DNA of 5,738 nt, from contig JAKBSB010000096.1 of NCBI GenBank assembly GCA_021845155.1, positions 1-5,738 of the forward strand, in the 5' to 3' direction. This document shows, one piece after another, positions 1 through 5,738 of the stretch (positions are counted from its first letter, which is position 1; each line of letters opens with the position of its first letter). The translations under genes and the position numbers were made by a program. This DNA is from Thermoplasmata archaeon. Lineage in GTDB: Archaea; Thermoplasmatota; Thermoplasmata; Thermoplasmatales; Thermoplasmataceae. The notes beneath the pieces are model-generated. The model was not told where the DNA came from. It ran no database searches and worked only from the letters and a program-made list of their open reading frames with translations.

Positions 1-29
1 TTTGTCTCACTATTTATGGAGGGGGCAGA

Positions 30-88
30 CAATATGTAAGGGATCACTCTGTATTCAGGAATCTCCTACACACCGGTGCAATATGTAA
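30..88. repeat. 10-bp direct repeat in the operon upstream region
   Basis: CAATATGTAA occurs at 30-39 and again at 79-88, 49 bp apart. The second copy abuts the inverted repeat around the TATA box. An 8-bp palindrome, CACCGGTG (71-78), lies immediately before the second copy. They could be regulator sites, but nothing in the window identifies a regulator, and AT-rich DNA produces short repeats by chance. Confidence 0.35.
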
Positions 89-112
89 AGTATAAGTATT
101 AATTTATACTTG
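79..112 (+). promoter_or_regulatory. Probable promoter with TATA box inside an inverted repeat, upstream of the formate dehydrogenase operon
   Basis: The most AT-rich stretch upstream of the operon contains a TATA-like element, TTTATACTT at 103-111. It would place transcription initiation near 130-135 and give a leader of about 45 nt, consistent with the strong ribosome binding site before the start codon. The element forms one arm of a perfect 8-bp inverted repeat: AAGTATAA at 88-95 and TTATACTT at 104-111, with an 8-nt spacer. The left arm also carries a tandem AAGTAT AAGTAT at 88-99. A repressor or activator bound here would overlap the TATA box. The promoter is inferred from position and composition; the repeats are seen directly. 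Confidence 0.5.
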
Positions 113-163
113 AATTGTTAACAACAAGGGTATGTCGAGCAAAAGTGAATCCGAATTAAGAAA

Positions 164-170
164 GGAGATC
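164..170 (+). promoter_or_regulatory. Ribosome binding site of the formate dehydrogenase gene
   Basis: GGAGATC lies 7 nt before the ATG at 178 and closely resembles the archaeal anti-Shine-Dalgarno complement GGAGGTGATC. It supports the 178 start. Confidence 0.75.
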
Positions 171-177
171 GGAGTTT

Positions 178-3120
178 ATGGGGCAAAAAAAAGTTTTGGT
201 AAACATAGATGGAAGGGATTATTCGGCAAACGGAGATATTAATTTCCTTAAGTTTCTCGAGATTAAAGGATTCAATGTCCCGCATATATGCTATCAGGAA
301 AATCTTGGACCAATAGAGACCTGTGATGTCTGTATTGTGGAGATGAATGGTAAACTTGTGAGATCCTGTTCACTGAAACCTGAAGATGGAATGAAAATAT
401 TAACAGATTCAAGAAGAGCAAGAGATGCACAGATCGAAGCGACCAACAGGATTCTCAAAAATCACGATCTTTACTGTACCATATGTGAAAACAACAATGG
501 GGATTGCGATCTTCACAACACGGTGCTTTCCCTTCATATTGAACAGCAAAAATATCCTTTCAGGGAAAAACCTTACAGCATAGACGCCACAAATCCATTT
601 TACAGGTATGATCCAAACCAGTGTATACTCTGCGGAAGATGTGTCGAGGCATGCCAGGATGTTCAGGTCAATGAGACACTCTCAATCGACTGGAATCGCG
701 ATGTTCCCAGGGTGGTATGGGACAATGACGTTCCAATAAATGACTCATCCTGTGTATCATGCGGACACTGCGTAACAGTCTGTCCTGTAAATGCTCTCAT
801 GGAAAAGCCCATGCTGGGAGAAGCTGGTTTCTTTACCTCATTCTCAGACAACACAAAGCAGATGATGATCAAATCAGTAAAATCTCTGGAACCTTTTCTG
901 GGCATGGGTCCGGTCATGGGTATAAGCAACATAGAATCAAAACTCAGAGAATCCCAGATAAAGAAGACAAAGACTGTCTGCACATTTTGCGGTGTGGGAT
1001 GCACTTTTGAGATGTGGACCAGGGGGAGAAAAATACTGAAGGTGCAGCCTTCACCTGAGTCCCCAGCAAATGGCATTTCAACGTGTATCAAGGGAAAATT
1101 TGGATGGGATTTTGTAAACAGCAAAGATAGGCTAACTTCACCCCTCATAAGAGAAAACGGAAAGTTCAGAGAAGCCACATGGGATGAGGCTATTTCATTG
1201 GTTGCTTCAAAACTAAAAGATCTGGCTGAAAAATACGGGGGAGATTCACTCATGTTCATTGCCTCCTCAAAGGGAACTAACGAGGAGAGTTACCTTGTAC
1301 AGAAAATGGCCAGACAGATATTCGGTACAAATAATGTGGACAACAGTTCCAGGTTCTGTCAGGCTCCAGCCACAACCGGCCTCTGGAGAACAGTTGGTTA
1401 CGGAGGTGATTCCGGTTCAATAAAGGATATCTATGAATCAAAACTTGTGCTTATTGTTGGTTCAAACACCGCGGAATCTCATCCAGTTTTGGCTACAAGA
1501 GTCAAGAGGGCACACAAAATGAACGGACAGAAACTCATTGTCGCAGATCTAAGAAAGCATGAGATGGCAAACAGGGCCGATATATTCATGCATCCAAATC
1601 CCGGAACAGATCTTGTATGGCTTTCCGCCATTACAAAATATATCATAGACCAGGGATGGCATGACAGAAAGTTCATAGAGGAAAGAGTGAATAACTATGA
1701 CAGATATTACAAAAGCCTGGACAGATTTACCATGGAATACGCCGAAACGACAACGGGAATCGAAAAGGATATTCTAATAAAGGTAGCAGATACCATACAC
1801 AAGTCTCCTACAATGTGCATTCTCTGGGCAATGGGTGTAACCCAGCAGGATGCCGGTAGCGATACATCAACAGCAATATCAAACCTCCTCCTTGTTACAG
1901 GCAACTATGGAAAGCCAGGCTGCGGAGCCTATCCACTGAGAGGGCATAACAATGTGCAGGGTGCAAGCGATTTCGGAGCAATGAGCGCATTCCTGCCCGG
2001 GTATCAGAGAGTTGATGATGAAGCAGCAAGGAAGAAGTTCGAACAGGCATGGAACGCAAAGATCCCAGTAAAACCGGGGTTTGATAACAATACATGTCTA
2101 GAGGCAATAGAAAACCGGAAAATTAAGGGTATGTATGTCATAGGTGAGGAACTTGTCTCAACAGGTTCAGATTCTAATTTCATTAAAAAAAGGCTGGAAG
2201 AACTTGATTTCCTTGTAGTAGAGGACATATTCTTCTCTGAAACTGCAAGCTTCGCAGACGTGGTTCTTCCTGCAGGTGCGAGTTTAGAAAAAGAAGGAAC
2301 GTTTGACAATACGGAAAGAAGGATCCAGAGACTTTACAGGGTATTTGATCCGGTAAAAGGTAGCAGGCCGGACTGGGAGATAGTCCAGGATATTGCAAGA
2401 TATATGGGATTTGACTGGAACTATAAACATCCATCAGAGATCATGGATGAGGTTGCATCTCTTACACCAATGTTCCAGCATGTCTCATATCACAGACTCG
2501 AAGGATTTAAATCACTGCAGTGGCCAATGAATGAAGACGAAACAGATACTCCTACGCTTTATCTGGATAAGTTCCATTTCCCAGACGGAAAGGCTTTTCT
2601 GTACCAGCTGGAATGGAACCCAACTGTCACAGTTGGGGACGAGTTTGATCTGCACCTGAATAATGGGCGGCTTCTGGAACACTTCCACGAGGGAAACGAG
2701 ACATACAGGAGTGAAGGCATATCTCAGAAGGTTCCATCGTCTTTTCTGGAGGTTTCTCCTGAACTTGCAAAGGAGAGGGATCTTGAAACTGGTGATTATG
2801 TCAGGATAACCTCAAAATACGGTAAAATAAAGAACAGGGTGCTTGTGACAGACAGGGTATCAGGAAAGGAACTCTACATGCCCATGAACGTCCGGGGAGA
2901 TGGTGCTCTCAACATACTTACCGGAAGGAACATGGACCCCGTCTCACACACCCCATCATACAAGGACCTGTCAGTAAAAATTGAAAAACTTATGGATAAA
3001 AGGACATCTTCGCCACTTCCAAAAACAAATCCAAGATTCGGGCACCCAAGGCCGCAGGACGGTGTATTGGTCCAGAAGAAGTGGGAGAGAGCAGATTACG
3101 GGAAAATTGCGGAGGAATGA
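178..3120 (+). CDS. fdhF: Formate dehydrogenase catalytic (alpha) subunit, Mo/W-bis-PGD, NuoG-like N-terminus, ForC/YrhE type
   Basis: Predicted to oxidise formate to CO2 at a Mo- or W-bis-pyranopterin cofactor. No signal peptide or twin-arginine motif is visible, so it should act in the cytoplasm. Cluster ligands seen in order: plant-type 2Fe-2S domain (C38, C49, C52, C64); NuoG-type His-Cys cluster (H96, C100, C103, C110); two 4Fe-4S clusters (C149/152/155/159 and C192/195/198/202); and the 4Fe-4S of the molybdopterin domain (C268, C271, C275, C303). The molybdopterin core follows, about 320-750, then the dinucleotide-binding domain, about 820-930. C394 (codon TGT) sits where E. coli FdhF has selenocysteine 140, and R588 in PLRGHNNVQG matches its R333. 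The residue after C394 is Q395, not the classical histidine. The roughly 980-residue length and a conserved-looking tail (FGHPRPQDGV, then KKWERADY) fit the Bacillus YrhE/YjgC type. The DUF1641 and fdhD genes follow directly. Alternative: a related oxidoreductase with another substrate, less likely given the neighbours. The ATG at 178 has a strong ribosome binding site. Confidence 0.93.
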   Translation: MGQKKVLVNIDGRDYSANGDINFLKFLEIKGFNVPHICYQENLGPIETCDVCIVEMNGKLVRSCSLKPEDGMKILTDSRRARDAQIEATNRILKNHDLYCTICENNNGDCDLHNTVLSLHIEQQKYPFREKPYSIDATNPFYRYDPNQCILCGRCVEACQDVQVNETLSIDWNRDVPRVVWDNDVPINDSSCVSCGHCVTVCPVNALMEKPMLGEAGFFTSFSDNTKQMMIKSVKSLEPFLGMGPVMGISNIESKLRESQIKKTKTVCTFCGVGCTFEMWTRGRKILKVQPSPESPANGISTCIKGKFGWDFVNSKDRLTSPLIRENGKFREATWDEAISLVASKLKDLAEKYGGDSLMFIASSKGTNEESYLVQKMARQIFGTNNVDNSSRFCQAPATTGLWRTVGYGGDSGSIKDIYESKLVLIVGSNTAESHPVLATRVKRAHKMNGQKLIVADLRKHEMANRADIFMHPNPGTDLVWLSAITKYIIDQGWHDRKFIEERVNNYDRYYKSLDRFTMEYAETTTGIEKDILIKVADTIHKSPTMCILWAMGVTQQDAGSDTSTAISNLLLVTGNYGKPGCGAYPLRGHNNVQGASDFGAMSAFLPGYQRVDDEAARKKFEQAWNAKIPVKPGFDNNTCLEAIENRKIKGMYVIGEELVSTGSDSNFIKKRLEELDFLVVEDIFFSETASFADVVLPAGASLEKEGTFDNTERRIQRLYRVFDPVKGSRPDWEIVQDIARYMGFDWNYKHPSEIMDEVASLTPMFQHVSYHRLEGFKSLQWPMNEDETDTPTLYLDKFHFPDGKAFLYQLEWNPTVTVGDEFDLHLNNGRLLEHFHEGNETYRSEGISQKVPSSFLEVSPELAKERDLETGDYVRITSKYGKIKNRVLVTDRVSGKELYMPMNVRGDGALNILTGRNMDPVSHTPSYKDLSVKIEKLMDKRTSSPLPKTNPRFGHPRPQDGVLVQKKWERADYGKIAEE
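3111..3115 (+). promoter_or_regulatory. Ribosome binding site that fixes the DUF1641 start
   Basis: GGAGG lies inside the last codons of the formate dehydrogenase gene, 9 nt before the ATG at 3125. It favours this start over the in-frame ATG at 2981, which would overlap the upstream gene by 140 nt. The intervening ATGs at 3117 and 3120 are in a different frame and end at a TGA (3126-3128). Confidence 0.7.
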
Positions 3121-3124
3121 TGAA

Positions 3125-3538
3125 ATGAGCAAACAGATAAGATATGGTTCCGAAGATCAGGTTACACCGCAAGGTGAAGCACTAGAGGGTAATGAAAACC
3201 AGTATGAATCAACCAGACTTTTGTTGAAATCCATGATGGAGCACAGGGAAGATATTTTCTCTGTCCTGACAGAAATAATGCAGACTGAAAGGAACCAGAA
3301 TCTCATCAATAACCTGGGAAGCATATACAAATTCCTTTCTGAACTCGATTCGCAGTGGCTTTCTGGAACACTTGACAGGACCGTCAAAACCATTAAGGAA
3401 ATCCCAAATACTGACAGGAACGTTTCGGGATTGATGGGGTTGCTGAGAATAATGAAGGATCCGGAAATAAATGCTGGATTGAAGGTTGCTCTCAACATGC
3501 TTTCAGTGCTTGGGTCGTCTGGTAAGGATGAAAAATAA
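3125..3538 (+). CDS. DUF1641 protein, putative formate dehydrogenase partner subunit (ForE/YrhD-like)
   Basis: This 137-residue, mostly helical protein has the family signature near its C-terminus: GLMGLLRIMKDPEINAGL followed by a short hydrophobic helix ending SVLG (about residues 102-130). The first 27 residues are polar and probably disordered, and the middle (28-95) is predicted helical. There is no cysteine, so it cannot bind an Fe-S cluster through Cys ligands, and there is no clear transmembrane segment. In Bacillus, DUF1641 proteins (YrhD, YjgD) are encoded beside the same kind of formate dehydrogenase and, as I recall, form a complex that passes electrons to menaquinone. By inference this one is the membrane- or quinone-facing subunit. 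It starts 5 nt after the catalytic subunit stop and overlaps fdhD, so co-translation is likely. The family call is strong; the role is inferred. Confidence 0.85.
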   Translation: MSKQIRYGSEDQVTPQGEALEGNENQYESTRLLLKSMMEHREDIFSVLTEIMQTERNQNLINNLGSIYKFLSELDSQWLSGTLDRTVKTIKEIPNTDRNVSGLMGLLRIMKDPEINAGLKVALNMLSVLGSSGKDEK

Positions 3539-4394
3539 AAATTCAGCTGTAAACCATCGGCCCAACGCCAGAACAATTCACATCACTAAATACATGGATG
3601 GTAAGTTTGAGGAGACGGAAGATTCTATATCATGGGAAGAACCTCTTGAGATAAGGATCTGTAACAGCAATTCCGGCACATGTACACAGTTTGCCGTTAC
3701 AATGAGGACTCCCGGTGAAGACGAAGATCTTGCTGCAGGTCTTCTTCTGACGGAAGGAATATTGAAGAACCCTCTTGATTTCAAAACGGAAAAAACAGGA
3801 AAAGTTGAATCCAATGTTATTGAAGTATGGCTTGCAGATTATTCAGGGGAAATGGATTTAAAAAGGCAAATCCCATCCTATTCAAGCTGTGGTCTTTGTG
3901 GAAAAACCAGCATAGACCAGGTTTTTGTAAGAGGAGCACGCATTCAGCACACCCTCAATACAATAAGACCGGAAATCATTCTGTCTCTTCCGGAGAAGAT
4001 GCAACTCCACCAGAAGATGTTCTCCGAGACAGGAGGATTACATGGCGCGGCACTTTTCACCTCGGACGGGGCAATACTTGCATGGGCCGAGGATATTGGA
4101 AGACATAATGCCGTTGATAAGGTACTGGGCAGGTCATTCATTCAGGGTTACCTGGAGAAGGGCAAAATACTCCAGATAAGTGGTAGGGCTGGATTTGAGA
4201 TAGTTCAGAAAGCAGCCATAGCTGGGATTCCCATACTTAGTTCGGTCTCGGCACCTTCAAGCCTCGCCGTAGAAACCGCAGAAGCCTTTGGAATCACTCT
4301 TCTATGTTTTGTCAGGGGAAATAGATTCAACATTTATACACATGGAAGCAGAATTACCGGGCAATTGATGGCCGAACACCGTGATAAATTTTGA
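3528..4394 (+). CDS. fdhD: Formate dehydrogenase accessory sulfurtransferase FdhD
   Basis: FdhD carries sulfur from a cysteine desulfurase to the Mo/W-bis-PGD cofactor, which formate dehydrogenases need for activity; it acts in the cytoplasm. The 288-residue product has the full family pattern: GEDEDLAAGLLLTEGI (63-78); the sulfur-relay motif SSCGLCG with C121 and C124; GGLHGAAL (169-176); EDIGRHNAVDKVLG (188-201); SGRAGFEIVQKAA (218-230); and a C-terminal block APSSLAVETAEAFG with FVRGNRFNIYT (242-271). Length is normal and all motifs are intact, so it should be functional. The ATG at 3528 overlaps the end of the DUF1641 gene by 11 nt and has no well-spaced ribosome binding site, which suggests translational coupling. 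Upstream TTG codons (3486, 3510) are in frame but would only add unconserved residues. Its presence as the third gene supports the formate dehydrogenase assignment and suggests a dedicated maturation factor. Confidence 0.95.
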   Translation: MKNKNSAVNHRPNARTIHITKYMDGKFEETEDSISWEEPLEIRICNSNSGTCTQFAVTMRTPGEDEDLAAGLLLTEGILKNPLDFKTEKTGKVESNVIEVWLADYSGEMDLKRQIPSYSSCGLCGKTSIDQVFVRGARIQHTLNTIRPEIILSLPEKMQLHQKMFSETGGLHGAALFTSDGAILAWAEDIGRHNAVDKVLGRSFIQGYLEKGKILQISGRAGFEIVQKAAIAGIPILSSVSAPSSLAVETAEAFGITLLCFVRGNRFNIYTHGSRITGQLMAEHRDKF

Positions 4395-4423
4395 AAGGTG
4401 AAATCCAAAACTTAACAGGTTCA

Positions 4424-4435
4424 TATTTTTTTTAT
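4424..4435 (+). terminator. Oligo-T archaeal-type terminator of the formate dehydrogenase operon
   Basis: A run of eight T (4426-4433) begins 32 nt after the fdhD stop, with no stable hairpin before it. Archaeal RNA polymerases commonly terminate at such T tracts, and a new promoter follows within 60 bp, so the operon probably ends here. Confidence 0.55.
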
Positions 4436-4478
4436 CTCCAGAACGCCCAAAAGTAGATTTTTCAGTGTCATGCAATAT

Positions 4479-4493
4479 TCTATATATTATTAA
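4479..4493 (+). promoter_or_regulatory. TATA box for the zinc-ribbon membrane protein gene
   Basis: An AT-only stretch, TATATATTATTAA (4481-4493), lies about 50-62 bp before the ATG at 4543. Initiation about 25 bp downstream would give a leader of around 30 nt. No strong ribosome binding site is present; the weak TGATGAGAT at 4531-4539 is the best candidate. The rest of the 148-bp gap after fdhD (4395-4542) holds only the oligo-T terminator. Confidence 0.5.
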
Positions 4494-4542
4494 TTCAAAT
4501 AGTTTAGATACGTAAATGACATTTGTTAACTGATGAGATAAT

Positions 4543-4902
4543 ATGAGGATGATATGTGATTCCTGTGGGGGCTCAGGCTGGGTCAGGGGTGAGGACGACA
4601 GGCTTGATGTTTGCGAAAAATGCTGGGGCCTCGGCTACATAGAATCAAGCCAGATCAGCGGGGAAAATCCGGAAACCAAGGAAGAAATAGGATTAAGGAA
4701 GAAATCCACCTATGTTGTAATAGGAACTCTCGGTGCGTACTATGCATCACTCTTTGCCATTTCACGTGTAGTTTCCATAAATATTTTCGTTTACCTTGTG
4801 TTCATATTGATCGGTTATTATTTCAGTTCCGCAATGGGAAGAATATATTACAATCATATGCACAGTAGCAGCAACAAAAAAGGACACAAAAAGATATCTT
4901 GA
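4543..4902 (+). CDS. Small membrane protein with a DnaJ-type CxxCxGxG zinc motif pair and two transmembrane helices (unknown function)
   Basis: I do not recognise this 119-residue protein as a named family. Its first 32 residues hold two CxxCxGxG motifs, CDSCGGSG (C5, C8) and CEKCWGLG (C24, C27). This is the repeat found four times in the DnaJ/Hsp40 cysteine-rich domain; two copies would supply four cysteines for one zinc ion. A polar, charged linker (33-54) leads to two hydrophobic helices, about 56-76 and 79-98, with a very short turn. The C-terminus is His- and Lys-rich (HMHSSSNKKGHKK). Basic residues flank the hairpin on both sides, which predicts both ends in the cytoplasm. It has its own TATA box, so it is probably not part of the formate dehydrogenase operon. 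An in-frame ATG at 4549 (M3) is an equally plausible start. Coding quality is good (AGA/AGG arginines, typical composition). Function is unknown; a membrane-tethered zinc ribbon might bind protein or nucleic acid. Confidence 0.75.
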   Translation: MRMICDSCGGSGWVRGEDDRLDVCEKCWGLGYIESSQISGENPETKEEIGLRKKSTYVVIGTLGAYYASLFAISRVVSINIFVYLVFILIGYYFSSAMGRIYYNHMHSSSNKKGHKKIS

Positions 4903-4949
4903 TGCTATTTGTGCAATAAAATAAAACAGGGTATCTCCACTGTTTCTGG

Positions 4950-4963
4950 TTTTTATGTATTTT
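4950..4963 (+). terminator. Possible T-rich terminator after the zinc-ribbon gene
   Basis: Two short T tracts (4950-4954 and 4960-4963) lie about 50-60 nt past the stop at 4902 and just before the next TATA box. They are weaker than the tract after fdhD. Nothing else is visible in this short gap (4903-5027) apart from the transporter promoter. Confidence 0.3.
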
Positions 4964-4970
4964 CATGAAC

Positions 4971-4988
4971 GAAAAGAATATTAAATAA
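4971..4988 (+). promoter_or_regulatory. TATA box with purine-rich BRE-like element for the transporter gene
   Basis: GAAAAGAA (4971-4978) followed by TATTAAATAA (4979-4988) fits an archaeal BRE plus TATA box. Initiation about 25 bp downstream would fall near 5008-5012, just upstream of the GGTGA ribosome binding site at 5014-5018, giving a short leader before the ATG at 5028. Confidence 0.55.
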
Positions 4989-5027
4989 CTTGTCTGACAT
5001 TTCCTGAAAATCCGGTGAATCAGCTAA

Positions 5028-5738
5028 ATGGAAAACTCTGTAGGAAACACCACTATAAACGCAGTGAGAAGACCTAAATCAAAGTATTTCTGGTTTCTCA
5101 GCTATCTTCTGTCCAACATTTCAGGGGGCCTGACCTCTCCGCTGATTCCACTTTTTGTGGTGGTGTATCTTCATTCAAATGTTGAATTTGTGGGAATTGC
5201 ATCATCAATATCGTCAGCTGCTTCAGTCCCTGCACTGATTTTCTGGGGAAATCTATCAGATTCTATTGGTAAAAGGAAGATATTCATTGTAATAGGTTTC
5301 ATTGGATCATTTTTTTCACTTCTTCTTGTGATTTTTGCACACATGCTATGGTCTTACATAGGCATGCTTGTGGTATTTCAGGTTGTTGCAATGGCTGCAA
5401 CCCCAGTTTCAACTCTTCTCATACTGGAAAACACCGAGGAAAAAGAATGGCCAACCGTCATGGCCAGATTTAACACCATTTCCTATGTGGGACTTGTGGT
5501 TGGACTCATGGCAGGCACGATAATAATAGGTATTTTTGCCTCATTCACCATGATTATACTTCCCCTTCTTTACGTACTCTCTGCATTTGTCTATCTCTCT
5601 GCAGGAATCATGGCCATAATAGTGCTTCCAGAATCCATAAGAAGACTGAAGAGATCCAGGCTGGACAACATCTATTCGTTCAGGATGGTTGAAAGACTGA
5701 GATACTTTCCTACTGGAGTAATCCACATATTCAAGATA
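5028..5738 (+). CDS. Major facilitator superfamily transporter, N-terminal half (runs off the window end)
   Basis: The frame from the ATG at 5028 stays open for 237 codons to the last base, so the gene is cut by the window and not truncated biologically as far as can be seen. GGTGA at 5014-5018 is 9 nt upstream and supports this start. A short cytoplasmic N-terminus (1-19) is followed by six hydrophobic segments at roughly 20-48, 53-73, 85-104, 107-133, 147-171 and 175-200, then a basic loop (RRLKRSR) typical of the region joining the two six-helix halves. The loop between helices 2 and 3 carries the MFS signature motif A as GNLSDSIGKRK (74-84), with D78, G81 and the basic R83. These features identify an MFS permease in the plasma membrane. 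The substrate cannot be read; drug/multidrug efflux-like carriers are common with this layout. It has its own promoter, so a link to formate metabolism is not supported. Confidence 0.85.
   Translation, partial: MENSVGNTTINAVRRPKSKYFWFLSYLLSNISGGLTSPLIPLFVVVYLHSNVEFVGIASSISSAASVPALIFWGNLSDSIGKRKIFIVIGFIGSFFSLLLVIFAHMLWSYIGMLVVFQVVAMAATPVSTLLILENTEEKEWPTVMARFNTISYVGLVVGLMAGTIIIGIFASFTMIILPLLYVLSAFVYLSAGIMAIIVLPESIRRLKRSRLDNIYSFRMVERLRYFPTGVIHIFKI

Noticed and set aside
2..32. Inverted repeat TTGTCT / AGACAA at the window start
   Set aside because: Arms are only 6 bp with a 19-nt spacer, which is expected by chance; no mobile element gene or target duplication accompanies it.
1..95. Possible 3' end of an upstream gene
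   Set aside because: All three forward frames are open from the window start and end at TAA codons at 37-39, 86-88 and 93-95. The short pieces show no recognisable motif, so none can be chosen. The first (ending at 39) is the most natural with the promoter downstream, but this is not support enough.
185..192. Run of eight A in the first codons of the formate dehydrogenase gene as a programmed frameshift
   Set aside because: The reading frame continues correctly into the 2Fe-2S domain without any shift, and Lys-Lys codons naturally produce this run.
663..1259. 198-residue reverse-strand open frame
   Set aside because: It lies wholly inside the formate dehydrogenase gene, has no recognisable domain, and is antisense to codons for conserved Fe-S ligands.
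1351..1365. Selenocysteine at the formate dehydrogenase active site
   Set aside because: The active-site codon (1357-1359) is TGT, encoding cysteine, and the frame has no internal TGA.
2981..3124. Longer DUF1641 start at 2981
   Set aside because: It would overlap the catalytic subunit by 140 nt and add residues unlike the family. The ATG at 3125 has a good GGAGG site at the right distance.
3157..3576. 139-residue reverse-strand open frame
   Set aside because: It is antisense to the DUF1641 gene and the start of fdhD, both of which have clear family motifs; its composition is not protein-like.
5541..5726. 61-residue reverse-strand open frame near the window end
   Set aside because: It is antisense to the transporter gene, which has the MFS motif, a ribosome binding site and continuous hydrophobic helices.

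Overview
The window looks like archaeal chromosomal DNA, most likely from a thermoacidophile of the Thermoplasmatales or a close relative. This is inferred from arginine codons that are almost all AGA/AGG, archaeal-style TATA boxes about 40-75 bp upstream of starts, an oligo-T terminator without a hairpin, GGAG/GGTGA ribosome binding sites and a moderate G+C content. No marker gene fixes the species.

Positions 178-4394 form a tight three-gene, same-strand operon. (1) A 980-residue molybdenum/tungsten formate dehydrogenase catalytic subunit has a NuoG-like N-terminal iron-sulfur region and a cysteine, not selenocysteine, active site. (2) A 137-residue DUF1641 protein starts 5 nt after it. (3) FdhD, the sulfurtransferase that activates formate dehydrogenases, has a start codon that overlaps the end of the DUF1641 gene by 11 nt. 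This matches the architecture of the Bacillus YrhE-YrhD and YjgC-YjgD pairs (called ForC-ForE in recent work, as I recall). There the DUF1641 subunit is thought to link formate oxidation to the membrane quinone pool. Here the maturation factor is built into the same operon. The residue after the active-site cysteine is glutamine rather than the classical catalytic histidine. The upstream region (1-177) holds a probable TATA box embedded in an inverted repeat, a 10-bp direct repeat, and a strong ribosome binding site.

After an oligo-T terminator (about 4426-4433) comes a separately promoted 119-residue protein (4543-4902). It has two DnaJ-type CxxCxGxG zinc motifs followed by a two-helix membrane hairpin, and I cannot assign it a function. 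After a short intergenic region with its own TATA box, a major facilitator superfamily transporter begins at 5028 and runs off the end of the window. Only its N-terminal half is visible and its substrate cannot be read.

How the genes fit together: FdhD sulfurates the Mo/W-bis-pyranopterin cofactor of the catalytic subunit, which oxidises formate to CO2. Electrons pass through a chain of Fe-S clusters to an acceptor, possibly quinone via DUF1641. The last two genes appear to be independent units. There are no tRNA or rRNA genes, CRISPR arrays, insertion sequences or integration scars in the window.
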